The notes beneath the pieces were generated by a model, which worked only from the letters and a program-made list of their open reading frames with translations, did no database searches and was not told the origin of the DNA. 64,000 nt of DNA. Source: an uncultured Clostridia bacterium (GTDB taxonomy: Bacteria > Bacillota > Clostridia > Monoglobales > Monoglobaceae). The stretch spans positions 62,001 to 126,000 of the forward strand of contig CAJTWN010000003.1 in the NCBI GenBank assembly GCA_910580105.1. Reading direction: 5' to 3'. A program made the translations under genes and the position numbers. Positions 53,000-61,566 of this stretch are shown piece by piece; the first letter of the stretch is position 1; the number at the start of each line of letters is the position of its first letter.

Positions 53000-53098
53000 T
53001 TAATTTCAAAAAAGCAGTTAATCCGCCGCTTTTACTCCCGGAATTGGACAATGACTTAAAAAACAAATCAGTTTTTTCCCCTGACGCATATTCATGCC

Positions 53099-53127
53099 TT
53101 GACGCTTGAACCTTTTTATGGCATAAT
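53099..53127 (+). promoter_or_regulatory. Promoter of ruvX
   Basis: TTGACG (53099-53104) and CATAAT (53122-53127) are 17 bases apart, about 40 bases upstream of the ruvX start codon. Confidence 0.65.
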
Positions 53128-53165
53128 AACAAAGAACTTTTATATTTTCAGTCAGGAGGGTTTGT

Positions 53166-53576
53166 ATGAAAATTATGGCAATTGATTTTGGCGACAGCAG
53201 AACCGGCTTTGCCGTCTCTGATGCACTTGGGTTTTCGGCACAGACCCTTGATGCTTGCAAAGAAAAAAGTTTTAAAAAAGTCGCAGAGTATGCCGCCGCG
53301 CTCTCCAAAGACCTTTGTGCAGAAAAAATCATTTTAGGCTTTCCCAAAAATATGAATGGAACCATTGGCCCCAGAGGAGAAAAAACCAAACGATTTGCAA
53401 ACTATTTGGAAACCCTGACCGATATTCCTATTATTCTTTGGGATGAACGGCTGACCACGGTATCTGCCCATCAATTGATGAACGAGACGAATGTCCGCGG
53501 AAAAAAACGAAAGAATAGTGTTGACAGTATATCTGCTGCTTATATTCTGCAAGGCTATCTGGACAGTATACGCTGA
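53166..53576 (+). CDS. ruvX: YqgF/RuvX family nuclease
   Basis: RuvX-type enzymes (YqgF) act as a Holliday-junction resolvase-like nuclease and in 16S rRNA processing. The 136-residue product has the RNase H-fold sequences MAIDFGDSRTGFAVSD at the N terminus, IILGFPKNMNGTIGPRG near residue 57, IILWDERLTTV near 90 and the final SVDSISAAYILQGYL. The acidic residues of each are in place. A DUF1292 gene follows after 23 bases. Confidence 0.93.
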   Translation: MKIMAIDFGDSRTGFAVSDALGFSAQTLDACKEKSFKKVAEYAAALSKDLCAEKIILGFPKNMNGTIGPRGEKTKRFANYLETLTDIPIILWDERLTTVSAHQLMNETNVRGKKRKNSVDSISAAYILQGYLDSIR

Positions 53577-53599
53577 TAAAAAAAGAAAGGAAATATACT

Positions 53600-53884
53600 A
53601 TGGAAAATCAAAATGAAAACCCTTATTTGATTGACCTCTATGATGAAGAGGATAATAAAGTTACATTCGAACATCTCGACACCATTAAATTAGAAGATAA
53701 CACCTATATTATCTGCATTCCCTATGACGATGATGAAGAAGAAGTCACCGAAATTGTCATCTTTTCAGTCAACACAGAAGACGAAGAAGATTGTCTTGAA
53801 CAGGTACAGGATCCGGCTATTTTAGAAAAAGTCTATGCCGTATTCAAGGAACGGAATCAAGATTTATTCGACTTTGAAGATTAA
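53600..53884 (+). CDS. DUF1292 (YrzB-like) protein
   Basis: The 94-residue acidic protein follows ruvX as in many Firmicutes. It has the DUF1292 core TFEHLDTIKLEDNTYIICIP and a C-terminal FEERN-like VFKERNQDLF. About a third of residues are Asp or Glu. Function is unknown. It is followed by a strong terminator; in B. subtilis the next gene of this cluster is mltG, here 26 kb away. Confidence 0.85.
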   Translation: MENQNENPYLIDLYDEEDNKVTFEHLDTIKLEDNTYIICIPYDDDEEEVTEIVIFSVNTEDEEDCLEQVQDPAILEKVYAVFKERNQDLFDFED

Positions 53885-53885
53885 G

Positions 53886-53916
53886 AAATCTCCCTGCAAA
53901 AGCAGGGAGATTTTTT
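53886..53916. terminator. Bidirectional terminator
   Basis: AAATCTCCCTGC and GCAGGGAGATTT pair across AAAA and are followed by a T-run. It serves DUF1292 and the convergent spoIIE. Confidence 0.92.
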
Positions 53917-56257
53917 AACGTTCTGCAATTTCCAATACAATTACCGTCATATCATCATCCGCCGCACCTTTCAGTGCAATTGATTTTTCCATTATAGTAT
54001 CTGCAAGTTTTTGCGGTGACAATTTTTCTGAACCCATCTCTACCATTTGACGGATCCAGCCATCCTTTCCATCCTTGGTCTCAATTCCATCCGATACCAT
54101 AACTACGCGATCACCGCTTTCCATCTTTCTTGCAAAAGATTCAATATCTACGGTGGATAAAATCCCCACCGGAAGCGATGTTGCCCGAACAGTTTCTGTT
54201 CCGGCTTTTCCTTTCAGATAACTCGGTTCTGCTCCGTTCTTAATAAATTCGACCTCTCCCGTATAAAGGTCAATAATACATAAATCCACGGTTGCAAATG
54301 CCTCATTTGCAGATTTCATAAACATAACGGAGTTTACAAGTTTAACCGCAACATCTTTATCAAACCCAGCCTCCAGGAAATCACCCAGCAAATTAACGAT
54401 GGTTTCACTCTCCAAAGAGGCCTTGTGCCCCGTACCCATTCCATCGCTGAGTGTCGCAACAAACTTTCCGCAATTCAAATAGTGAAGAACATGGGAATCT
54501 CCACACTCTTCCTGTAACCCGCTGGACGCAAAACCAGCATGAACCGTAAAACCTTCTATCTGATCAAAATGCAATATTTGACTGCTTATATCATCATTAT
54601 ATTCATACTGATGCGCTACCATCGAAACACCCAGCACCGCCTTTAATGTTGGTTCAATTATTTCTTCACAGGCATTTTCGCCGGGCATTTGATTAATTTT
54701 TAATTTAACGGAATATTTTCCGTCCTTGTCCTGCATGACTTCAATTTCTTTCACTTCGACACCCTGGCTTGTTAATCGGCTTTTTACCTCTTCCGCTCCC
54801 AGTGTGTCAAAGACCACTTCATTGTCAATATCCTGCGAAATCCCTTCCATAATTTGTGCAATTCCCAAAAATTGTTCACCCACCAATTCCCGGCTCTCGC
54901 ACAGGCGTGTTTTCCAAATCCGATTGATTTTATAGATTTCAAACTGCCGGTTCAACTCTGTGACCAACGGCTTTAAATGAATACATCGGGTTGAAAGATA
55001 CTGATTGACATCATCTTCCGTTATTCCCCCCTGAATTTCCATAATTTCCAGAAGTTTAAACATCGTTTTATATGTATCATTAAAATTCTTTCCCCAACAG
55101 TCATTCACTTTTGAACAGCTGCGGCACACGCGATCCGCAGCCGTATCGAACATCAGCGCAATATCGCTCATGTCCACATTGTTTTGTTTGTCTGCAATAT
55201 CAGTAAAAGTATCCGATAACATCCGAAAGGATTGTGCGGCAATCTGGAGCTTGTCCTGTACGTAAGACTTAAATTTGTCGTCCCCTTCCGCTTTCGTCTT
55301 TGAATAATCGGTTATTTTTTTTGCAAACTGGAACACAGCAGGCGGTAAAACAGCAACCACAACTGCCCCAATAGGAATCTCATAAAAACTAACCGCTGTG
55401 TATCCTAAACTCTGTGCATAGGCCGTCATCAAGAAACCGGAAATTAATAATGCACCGGACGCACCATATTTGCCCCATTTTCCGCCAATGCCGGCAGCAA
55501 TGCCGCAAACGCCAAAGACAGACAAACAAGTGAGAACATCATCACCCATCCCTAAAATAAACCCGATTGCAATACCGCTGACAGCGCCAACGGTCAAGCC
55601 ACCGCCAACTGCAAATATTCCCAGCAAGGTCAGTCCCAATACATTTGCAAATTGAAAACCTTCAACAATTGGTATATTTTTAAAGCTGAGAAGCACAATT
55701 CCGATCATAATACAAAGACTGAGCTTCTCTTCAAAAACAGGAATCTGCGTCTGCAGCTTTTTTTCAAGTATCATTTCCCGGCTTTTATCAAAAACAATAA
55801 CACCCATTGCCATAATCAGCACATCGCAAATGCGCAGGATAATATCTCCAATGGAAAAACCATACCAAAATGCAAAACCAATCCCTGCAGCAAGCAGAGC
55901 GCCGCCTGCCGCACAGCCGGACGAAAATAATGACAATGGCTTGTCCCTGCCCATAATTCCTAAAACGCCTAAATACAGAACTGATGCTCCTATGTATGTT
56001 GCTGCTGTTCTCAAATCACCCAACGTCAAATAACCAATTCCTGTTGCCACAAATATCAGCAGGCTGCGCAAAGAAATCTTTCGTTCCATTGCTAAAAATG
56101 CCAACCCAAAGGGTGCAATCCCTCCAAAAGGAACAGCCCTGGCCAACAAAAATGCCATGAACAGTGTCGGCACATCCCACACGCTGAATAAATTTGGACT
56201 TTCTTTTTTTAAGGACTTTTCGGCAGCCCCGGCCTTTATCAGTTCTGTACCTGACAT
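53915..56257 (-). CDS. spoIIE: Stage II sporulation protein E (phosphatase)
   Basis: SpoIIE is a membrane PP2C phosphatase at the polar septum that dephosphorylates SpoIIAA and activates sigma-F in the forespore. The 780-residue protein has about ten N-terminal hydrophobic segments (to residue about 310) and a linker region with Cys pairs. The C-terminal PP2C domain has FVATLSDGMGTGHKASLES near residue 597 and MVSDGIETKDG and ADDDMTVIVLEI near the end. The metal-binding Asp residues are present. This supports a sporulating ancestry. Confidence 0.95.
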   Translation of the reverse strand: MSGTELIKAGAAEKSLKKESPNLFSVWDVPTLFMAFLLARAVPFGGIAPFGLAFLAMERKISLRSLLIFVATGIGYLTLGDLRTAATYIGASVLYLGVLGIMGRDKPLSLFSSGCAAGGALLAAGIGFAFWYGFSIGDIILRICDVLIMAMGVIVFDKSREMILEKKLQTQIPVFEEKLSLCIMIGIVLLSFKNIPIVEGFQFANVLGLTLLGIFAVGGGLTVGAVSGIAIGFILGMGDDVLTCLSVFGVCGIAAGIGGKWGKYGASGALLISGFLMTAYAQSLGYTAVSFYEIPIGAVVVAVLPPAVFQFAKKITDYSKTKAEGDDKFKSYVQDKLQIAAQSFRMLSDTFTDIADKQNNVDMSDIALMFDTAADRVCRSCSKVNDCWGKNFNDTYKTMFKLLEIMEIQGGITEDDVNQYLSTRCIHLKPLVTELNRQFEIYKINRIWKTRLCESRELVGEQFLGIAQIMEGISQDIDNEVVFDTLGAEEVKSRLTSQGVEVKEIEVMQDKDGKYSVKLKINQMPGENACEEIIEPTLKAVLGVSMVAHQYEYNDDISSQILHFDQIEGFTVHAGFASSGLQEECGDSHVLHYLNCGKFVATLSDGMGTGHKASLESETIVNLLGDFLEAGFDKDVAVKLVNSVMFMKSANEAFATVDLCIIDLYTGEVEFIKNGAEPSYLKGKAGTETVRATSLPVGILSTVDIESFARKMESGDRVVMVSDGIETKDGKDGWIRQMVEMGSEKLSPQKLADTIMEKSIALKGAADDDMTVIVLEIAER

Positions 56258-56286
56258 AAAATCACCTCCGTATAAACTACAGGGCT

Positions 56287-56320
56287 ATTATAACCATTAT
56301 TTTCCAATTTTTATGTCGAA
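56287..56320 (-). promoter_or_regulatory. Candidate Spo0A-activated promoter of spoIIE
   Basis: On the minus strand a perfect TATAAT (56287-56292) has no -35 box at 17 bp. Instead TTCGACA (56314-56320, reverse complement TGTCGAA) lies 21 bases upstream, a 7-base match to the Spo0A box. B. subtilis spoIIE uses the same unusual spacing. Confidence 0.5.
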
Positions 56321-56365
56321 GGCCGCGTAATTTTAAAATTATTTTAAAAATAGATGACAAATCTG

Positions 56366-56698
56366 TTAATGCAAAGAGGCAATAATTGCATCAACAACCC
56401 GGTATCCGACACCAGACAACAAAAACAGTCCGCAGAGCGCACCAAGTGCCAATAAAACATAAAATATTCTTTTGCGCCGCCGAAAACCACCATATTGTTT
56501 TTTAAAATAAGAATCTGAAGGTGCCGCTGCCCGCACATAGCTGTTGATAATATTCTGCGCCTCACCCGCAATCGAACTGTTAATCCGATAGTTTTCATGT
56601 TCTTTTTTGGGAGTACGTAAAATAAAAATTGCCTGTTCAATGGAATCTGATTTAATATCGTTGATGATAACAACTTTCTTTGATGATTTTGCCGTCAT
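56366..56698 (-). CDS. Hypothetical small membrane protein
   Basis: The 110-residue protein begins MTAKSSKKVVIINDIKSD at ATG 56698, behind AAAGGTGG; the longer reading is AT-rich and lacks a site. It has a soluble N-terminal part with IEQAIFILR near residue 20, an Arg-rich stretch (GFRRRKR) and one C-terminal membrane segment (FYVLLALGALCGLFLLSGV). It is divergent from tRNA-Ser. I do not recognise a family. Confidence 0.7.
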   Translation of the reverse strand: MTAKSSKKVVIINDIKSDSIEQAIFILRTPKKEHENYRINSSIAGEAQNIINSYVRAAAPSDSYFKKQYGGFRRRKRIFYVLLALGALCGLFLLSGVGYRVVDAIIASLH

Positions 56699-56797
56699 TA
56701 AAATCCCACCTTTGTTAAACTTTGTATTTGTAGGATTCCCATGTTTTGGACATTTATTCAAGGTAAAAATTTTTTCTAAGAAATTTTTCAAAAACAC

Positions 56798-56825
56798 TTG
56801 CAAATTCAAAAAAATGTGCTATAAT
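56798..56825 (+). promoter_or_regulatory. Promoter of tRNA-Ser
   Basis: TTGCAA (56798-56803) and a perfect TATAAT (56820-56825) are 16 bases apart, 27 bases before the tRNA. Confidence 0.7.
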
Positions 56826-56852
56826 ATATCAGTGTCTTCTCGAAAGACCTGT

Positions 56853-56944
56853 GGAGAGGTGGTCGAGATGGTTTAAGGCGCAGCATTGGAAATGCTGTGT
56901 ACGTTAATAGCGTACCGTGGGTTCGAATCCCATCCTCTCCTCCA
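56853..56944 (+). tRNA. tRNA-Ser (anticodon GGA)
   Basis: A 92-base class II tRNA folds with acceptor GGAGAGG/CCTCTCC. The anticodon stem-loop is CAGCATTGGAAATGCTG, with anticodon GGA. It has the long variable arm typical of Ser and the T loop GGGTTCGAATCCC. CCA is encoded. The discriminator base before CCA is T rather than the common G. A terminator follows at once. Confidence 0.95.
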
Positions 56945-56945
56945 C

Positions 56946-56981
56946 AAACCCCGCAGGCTTCACAGCTTGCGGGGTTTTCGT
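56946..56981 (+). terminator. Terminator after tRNA-Ser
   Basis: AACCCCGCA and TGCGGGGTT pair around a small internal loop and are followed by TTTTCG. Confidence 0.85.
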
Positions 56982-57389
56982 TATTGAAGACAATTGCTTT
57001 CCTGCTTGCCAATATTAAATACAGCAGATGGATTTGTCATCATTATATTATAAAAGCACCAGCACCTTTTCCTGATACAATTGATAACTTTACCATTTCA
57101 ACTGCTTGCGTATTGCAGAAAATTTTGGACATATACACAACGAGATTTTTAACATCGTCTGTCCACAGTTTTTAAAAAACTGCGGCATAAAAAAGATTTA
57201 CCAAACCAATATTTTTAAAGAAGTATTGAAATCAATTGCATAGTATTACGAAAGTATACTGCCATATATGTAAAGCAATCCGTTTTTTATTTAGTTATTA
57301 AAATGAATGATATAAAAAAAATAATAGAATTGCCGCCCACCGCCTTTTTTTGCGGACAACAGACAGTGGGTGACAGAATGGAGATTTGT
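56982..57389. other. Non-coding stretch between tRNA-Ser and URO-D gene
   Basis: This AT-rich region has no ORF with a ribosome binding site. The in-frame extension of the next gene from 57303 is not supported by a site. I see no promoter with both boxes. Confidence 0.4.
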
Positions 57390-58499
57390 ATGAAAACACT
57401 ATCCAGCCGGGAACGGCTTACGCGGCTATTTGCAGGACAGGAAATTGACCGGACGCCCATTTGGTTACTCGCGCCATACCATCCGGTAAGCTTTTATGCA
57501 GACATTTATCATTTACAATCTTACGAAAAGCTGATCCCATATATAGAAAAATACTGTGACACTTTTGACCGGCGTCCTTATCCAAGCGGGATTTGCTTTA
57601 ACGCCAATCCCGAACTCAAGCAAACATTTCGAACCGAAAAAAACGATAACGGAATAACCGAGATCGGCGAAATTACATATAAAGATTTTAAACTTCAAAA
57701 ATCCATTTACAGGGGAAAAGAGGGTACGCGCGTAAAATATTATATAGAAGATATAGAGGACCTAGAAAAACTGATTGATGTCCCCTATGTCGCCCCAACA
57801 CCGGATCTTTCCAGCTATGAAAGAGAAAAAGCAGAGCTTGGTGACAAAGGCCTGATGATGGCAGACCTGGGCGATCCTTTGGGTATTTTTTATCACCTGA
57901 TGAGCGCTGAGGACTTTTCCATCTATTCTCTTACAGATTACGAAACACTGCTTTCATTATCCGATATTGTATATAAACGCACACTCGACTTATACCGCTA
58001 TCTGCTGGAACGTGATGTGTGTGACGTATTTTTTCTTGTGGGCGCGGAATTTGCAGGCCCCCCGCTTGTTTCACCCACCAAATTTAATGATTTGTGTGTA
58101 AAATATGTCAAAGGAATTGTCGACTTAATCCGTTCCTACGGCAAAAAATCCATTTTACACTATCATGGACAATTATTTGATGTACTTGATGGAATGAAGC
58201 AAATCAATCCCGATGCACTTCATACCATTGAAGCGCCGCCTGTGGGCGACTGTACTATTACACAGGCCAGAGAAAAGCTTGGAGATATGATCCTAATTGG
58301 CAATATCCAATATGACGATTTGGCACACCAGAATGCAGAAGAAATAGAGCAGCAGGTAAAGCAGGCAATCAAAGATGGCGGTGAAAGATTTATTCTATCG
58401 CCAACCGCCGGGCCATATGAAAATTCCATTTCGAATAAAATGCTGGAAAATTACATTACCTTCATAAATACAGGCATCCGCTATGGGCAGCATAAGTAA
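57390..58499 (+). CDS. Uroporphyrinogen decarboxylase (URO-D) family protein
   Basis: The 369-residue protein has the URO-D fold sequences SSRERLTRLFAGQEIDRTPIW (key RERL, DRTP) at the start, MADLGDPLG near residue 155, ILHYHGQLFD near 250 and GNIQYDDLA near 302. The family includes HemE and corrinoid-dependent methyltransferases (MtaA, MtbA). The absence of other haem genes makes a methyltransferase-like role likelier, but this is open. The start at 57390 follows GGAG; the ORF extension to 57303 is spurious. Confidence 0.8.
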   Translation: MKTLSSRERLTRLFAGQEIDRTPIWLLAPYHPVSFYADIYHLQSYEKLIPYIEKYCDTFDRRPYPSGICFNANPELKQTFRTEKNDNGITEIGEITYKDFKLQKSIYRGKEGTRVKYYIEDIEDLEKLIDVPYVAPTPDLSSYEREKAELGDKGLMMADLGDPLGIFYHLMSAEDFSIYSLTDYETLLSLSDIVYKRTLDLYRYLLERDVCDVFFLVGAEFAGPPLVSPTKFNDLCVKYVKGIVDLIRSYGKKSILHYHGQLFDVLDGMKQINPDALHTIEAPPVGDCTITQAREKLGDMILIGNIQYDDLAHQNAEEIEQQVKQAIKDGGERFILSPTAGPYENSISNKMLENYITFINTGIRYGQHK

Positions 58500-58594
58500 C
58501 TAATAAAATATATCATTGTTCACCACGCTTAGGAAATAGCCGTCATCCTTTATCCAACTTTACTTATATCCGTCAATTCATAATCCTCTTACTC

Positions 58595-58623
58595 TTGTGA
58601 ATTTTCACGATTTATGTTATGAT
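58595..58623 (+). promoter_or_regulatory. Promoter of the papain-fold protein gene
   Basis: TTGTGA (58595-58600) and TATGAT (58618-58623) are 17 bases apart. A 12-bp palindrome, GTGAATTTTCAC, overlaps the -35 box and could be an operator. Confidence 0.6.
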
Positions 58624-58654
58624 ATACCTATGACGATTTAAGGAGGTAACTTTT

Positions 58655-60631
58655 ATGAAACGTCTTATTTGCAGTTGTGTTTCCGCTGCACTATTTCTGG
58701 CTTGGCCCTCTGTATCCTGGTCAGCAGAGGATTTTCATCAAATAAATTCAACCATAAATCATTCTGCCATCGAGGTATCCGAACAACCTATACTTGAATT
58801 TCCAAACGCTGCGCCTTTGGGAATGGTGAAATTAGCAGATGCCAAAGATGCTCTCCCCCAAACCTTTGATCCAAGAGAAAGCGGCACACCGATGAACCCA
58901 ATTCAACATCGAACAAAAACAGAAGATATATGGGCCTATCAGGCGACATCCGCATTGGAGTTGTCAACGTATAAAACTACAGGTCAGATGCAAAAGTTTT
59001 CAGAACACCATATGCTTGCTGCAATGACTTTTGACCGGAAAAATCCCTTTACCTCATCTTTAACAAATGGCGGCAACCGGATTTTTTCAACCGCATACCT
59101 ATCACGAGGTTCCGGACCGGTTTTACAAACTGATTTCAACGAGAAAGATTATCAATCGTTCTTATCCTCAAATCAAAATACTGACCCCACTTCACCGCAA
59201 AATAATACATACAATGCTTCTCTGTTGGATATTTCCCGTGAAAACAAGAACTTTATCCCGGTGGAGTATCTCACAGCCTCCAGTGAAGGCACCTATTCAA
59301 ACCGCTTTGCAAATGAAGATTCAGAAGGATTAAATACCAATTACGAAAAGATTAAACGCGCTGTCTACCAATACGGTGCCGTCACAACCGATTACTATAT
59401 GTATGAGACAGACGACAACGGCAACACAACAGATTTTTATAATTCTGATACAAACGCTTATTTCTTCCGTTCCAAAAATTACAGCAGCGACGACCAGCCC
59501 TATGACGAACAAGGGGAACCTATCCCTGCCAATGGAACTGTTACCATTGTTGGTTGGGACGATAATTTCCCAATTAACAATTTCAATGACAATAATCTTC
59601 CGCCGCAAAATGGTGCTTGGATTGTTCGGACCGACCGCGGTTCATCATGGGGTGAGAATGGATATGAATATATTTCTTATTACGATCATATGTTTGGCCG
59701 GAATGCAAGTGTTTTTAAACCGGAGGATGGAACTTATCATAATGTCTATCAATATGATCCTTTGCTGAATATTGATTCATCAAAAATAAATCCGGCACAA
59801 ATCAAAACAAATAACTTAACATTTAACAAAACAAATGTTTTATGGATTTCAAACCGTTTTGAAAAGTCAAATTCCTTGCCGGAAACAATTGAAGCTGTTG
59901 GGTTTTATGTCCAGAGCTATAATTATATAGCAGAGCTGTATATTGACACTGCGCCTACCTCTTCTACCCCAAGTACAGCTTACGGAAGTACGCTGCTTCC
60001 GCAGCCCTTAAAAAATGGCGATTTGGGTCTGTCTACGCAGATTACTTTTGCATCGCCCGGATATTATATCCTGGAATTAAAAGAACCAATTTCGATCAAC
60101 GGAAGTTTTGATATTACACTGCGCCTTGAAAATGTTCAACACGGTACTTCAACAGCAAACAGTCTCGTATTTGGTTTTGCATCGGGAAATTCTCTAAGCA
60201 GCAACATTACCAAAAGTGAACATAGTTTTTACAGCCAAAATCCAACCACAGGATTTACGGCGGTTGATAAAGTAACCGCAGCTCTTGGTCCTTGTAATTG
60301 GAATATCAAGGCTTATACAAATATCGAAAAACCTTCTTTTACCGCAACGAAAACAGAAGCTGGAATCCAATTCATTCTGCGGGATACAGATCCTGCTATC
60401 TACACGGGTTCAAAAGTAATTGCTGCTTTCTATGATAAAGATAACACCCTTATAGACACAAAGGTCTTTGATGTGCCAGCCTTTATTCTTGATAATGGCT
60501 TTTCCTCCTGGACGCACCTTTTGGGTAACAATGAAATCCCCAATAATGCAATGAAATGTCGTTCCTTCATTTGGCAGGATTTAAACACAATGATACCAAC
60601 GACAAGTATGATTGCAGAAATAACTTTATAA
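58655..60631 (+). CDS. Secreted papain-like (C1) pseudopeptidase with lectin-like domain
   Basis: The 658-residue protein has a signal peptide (cleavage near SWSA, residue 24). A C1-type fold follows (about 55-350) and then a lectin-like beta domain (about 380-560) typical of this bacterial group. All three catalytic positions are changed: the Cys of CWAF is Ile92 in DIWAY, the His before AVTIVGWDD is Gly294, and the Asn of KNSWG is Thr326. It is therefore unlikely to be a protease and may bind peptides or glycans. The AGGAGG site and start are clear. Confidence 0.8.
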   Translation: MKRLICSCVSAALFLAWPSVSWSAEDFHQINSTINHSAIEVSEQPILEFPNAAPLGMVKLADAKDALPQTFDPRESGTPMNPIQHRTKTEDIWAYQATSALELSTYKTTGQMQKFSEHHMLAAMTFDRKNPFTSSLTNGGNRIFSTAYLSRGSGPVLQTDFNEKDYQSFLSSNQNTDPTSPQNNTYNASLLDISRENKNFIPVEYLTASSEGTYSNRFANEDSEGLNTNYEKIKRAVYQYGAVTTDYYMYETDDNGNTTDFYNSDTNAYFFRSKNYSSDDQPYDEQGEPIPANGTVTIVGWDDNFPINNFNDNNLPPQNGAWIVRTDRGSSWGENGYEYISYYDHMFGRNASVFKPEDGTYHNVYQYDPLLNIDSSKINPAQIKTNNLTFNKTNVLWISNRFEKSNSLPETIEAVGFYVQSYNYIAELYIDTAPTSSTPSTAYGSTLLPQPLKNGDLGLSTQITFASPGYYILELKEPISINGSFDITLRLENVQHGTSTANSLVFGFASGNSLSSNITKSEHSFYSQNPTTGFTAVDKVTAALGPCNWNIKAYTNIEKPSFTATKTEAGIQFILRDTDPAIYTGSKVIAAFYDKDNTLIDTKVFDVPAFILDNGFSSWTHLLGNNEIPNNAMKCRSFIWQDLNTMIPTTSMIAEITL

Positions 60632-60662
60632 ATAAATTACAAATTTCTTTACCTATATGATG

Positions 60663-60697
60663 AAAGGCAACTCCAATATTTGGGGGTTGCCTTTTTT
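60663..60697 (+). terminator. Terminator after the papain-fold gene
   Basis: AAAGGCAACTCC and GGGGTTGCCTTT pair with one bulge and end in TTTTTT. Confidence 0.8.
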
Positions 60698-60699
60698 AT

Positions 60700-61517
60700 C
60701 TTTCAATCAACTATTAAAATAAATATACCTGTGATTATATAGTAGATCATAATTAAGTAGACGAAAGTCAGCTTTCAAAGGGAATAACAGTATTATTAAA
60801 CCGGTGGATTTGGTTTTAAGATGCAAAAATAATTACAAAGATTTGAAAGCAAAATACGAAACAATTGTAACATTCCCAATCTGAAAATTATTCCGTTGCC
60901 TGCAAAGTATTATTGGTTGCTATTGATACGCAGGTTTATAATACAAAAATAGAAAAGAAGAACTTATAAAAAAATTTAAAGATAAAACATTGCCTACAGT
61001 TAATTAGAATAAAGTATTTGATTTGAAAGTAAAATTTTGTTGAACGAAAAAATAATGATTCTAACAATGATTTCACTAAACTTTACAGAAATACGATATC
61101 CTCTCTTGTAATGCGTAACACATAATCAATAGAATTTAATAATCTATTTCATAATGTTAAGGATTATATAGTCTATAAGCCAATAAATATAATACTTTTT
61201 AATTTCTTCTCGTTTAATACTACCTCTACACACACCATTTCAAATGTACTGTTGCCGCAAGCAGTGCAAACAATATTATGACATTTTACAATTCCTATTC
61301 TATCATCTTTTTTTCATCTCCGTTTATTTTTTCCATTATTTTTTATTATCTTCCATCCTTTTTTATCCCTATCCATTCCTATCCATTCCTATCCATCCCT
61401 TTTCATTTTCTTTCATTTAACCTTTTATGCCCTTTCCACATTACTTTATCCTCGCCACTTTATATGATCCGGCCTATTTTTCTGCAAATCAAGGAATCAT
61501 TCCTTACCTGAAAACAC
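60700..61517. other. Long AT-rich region without recognisable genes
   Basis: About 820 bases separate the papain-fold gene from the SLH gene. No ORF here has a ribosome binding site and coding-like composition. The longest frame (61278-61511) reads as Phe/Ser/Pro/Ile-rich low complexity. A short decamer repeat sits near the end. Confidence 0.5.
61371..61400 (+). repeat. Tandem decamer repeat
   Basis: ATCCATTCCT occurs twice exactly and a third time with one change (ATCCATCCCT), in a pyrimidine-rich tract. Confidence 0.75.
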
Positions 61518-61549
61518 ATAAAAAAGAGAGACCCGTTTGGGTCTCTCTT
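61518..61549. terminator. Terminator of the SLH gene at 61567
   Basis: AAGAGAGACCC and GGGTCTCTCTT pair across a GTTT loop; on the minus strand the stem is followed by TTTTTT. Confidence 0.88.
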
Positions 61550-61566
61550 GAACTACCATTAACTTA

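Noticed and set aside
57303..57389. N-terminal extension of the URO-D family gene
   Set aside because: No site at 57303, and the first family motif begins just after the ATG at 57390.
61371..61400. CRISPR-like or minisatellite array
   Set aside because: Only three decamers without spacers; no cas genes in the window.
61278..61511. Plus-strand ORF of 77 codons
   Set aside because: Low-complexity Phe/Ser/Pro/Ile sequence from a pyrimidine-rich tract; no site.
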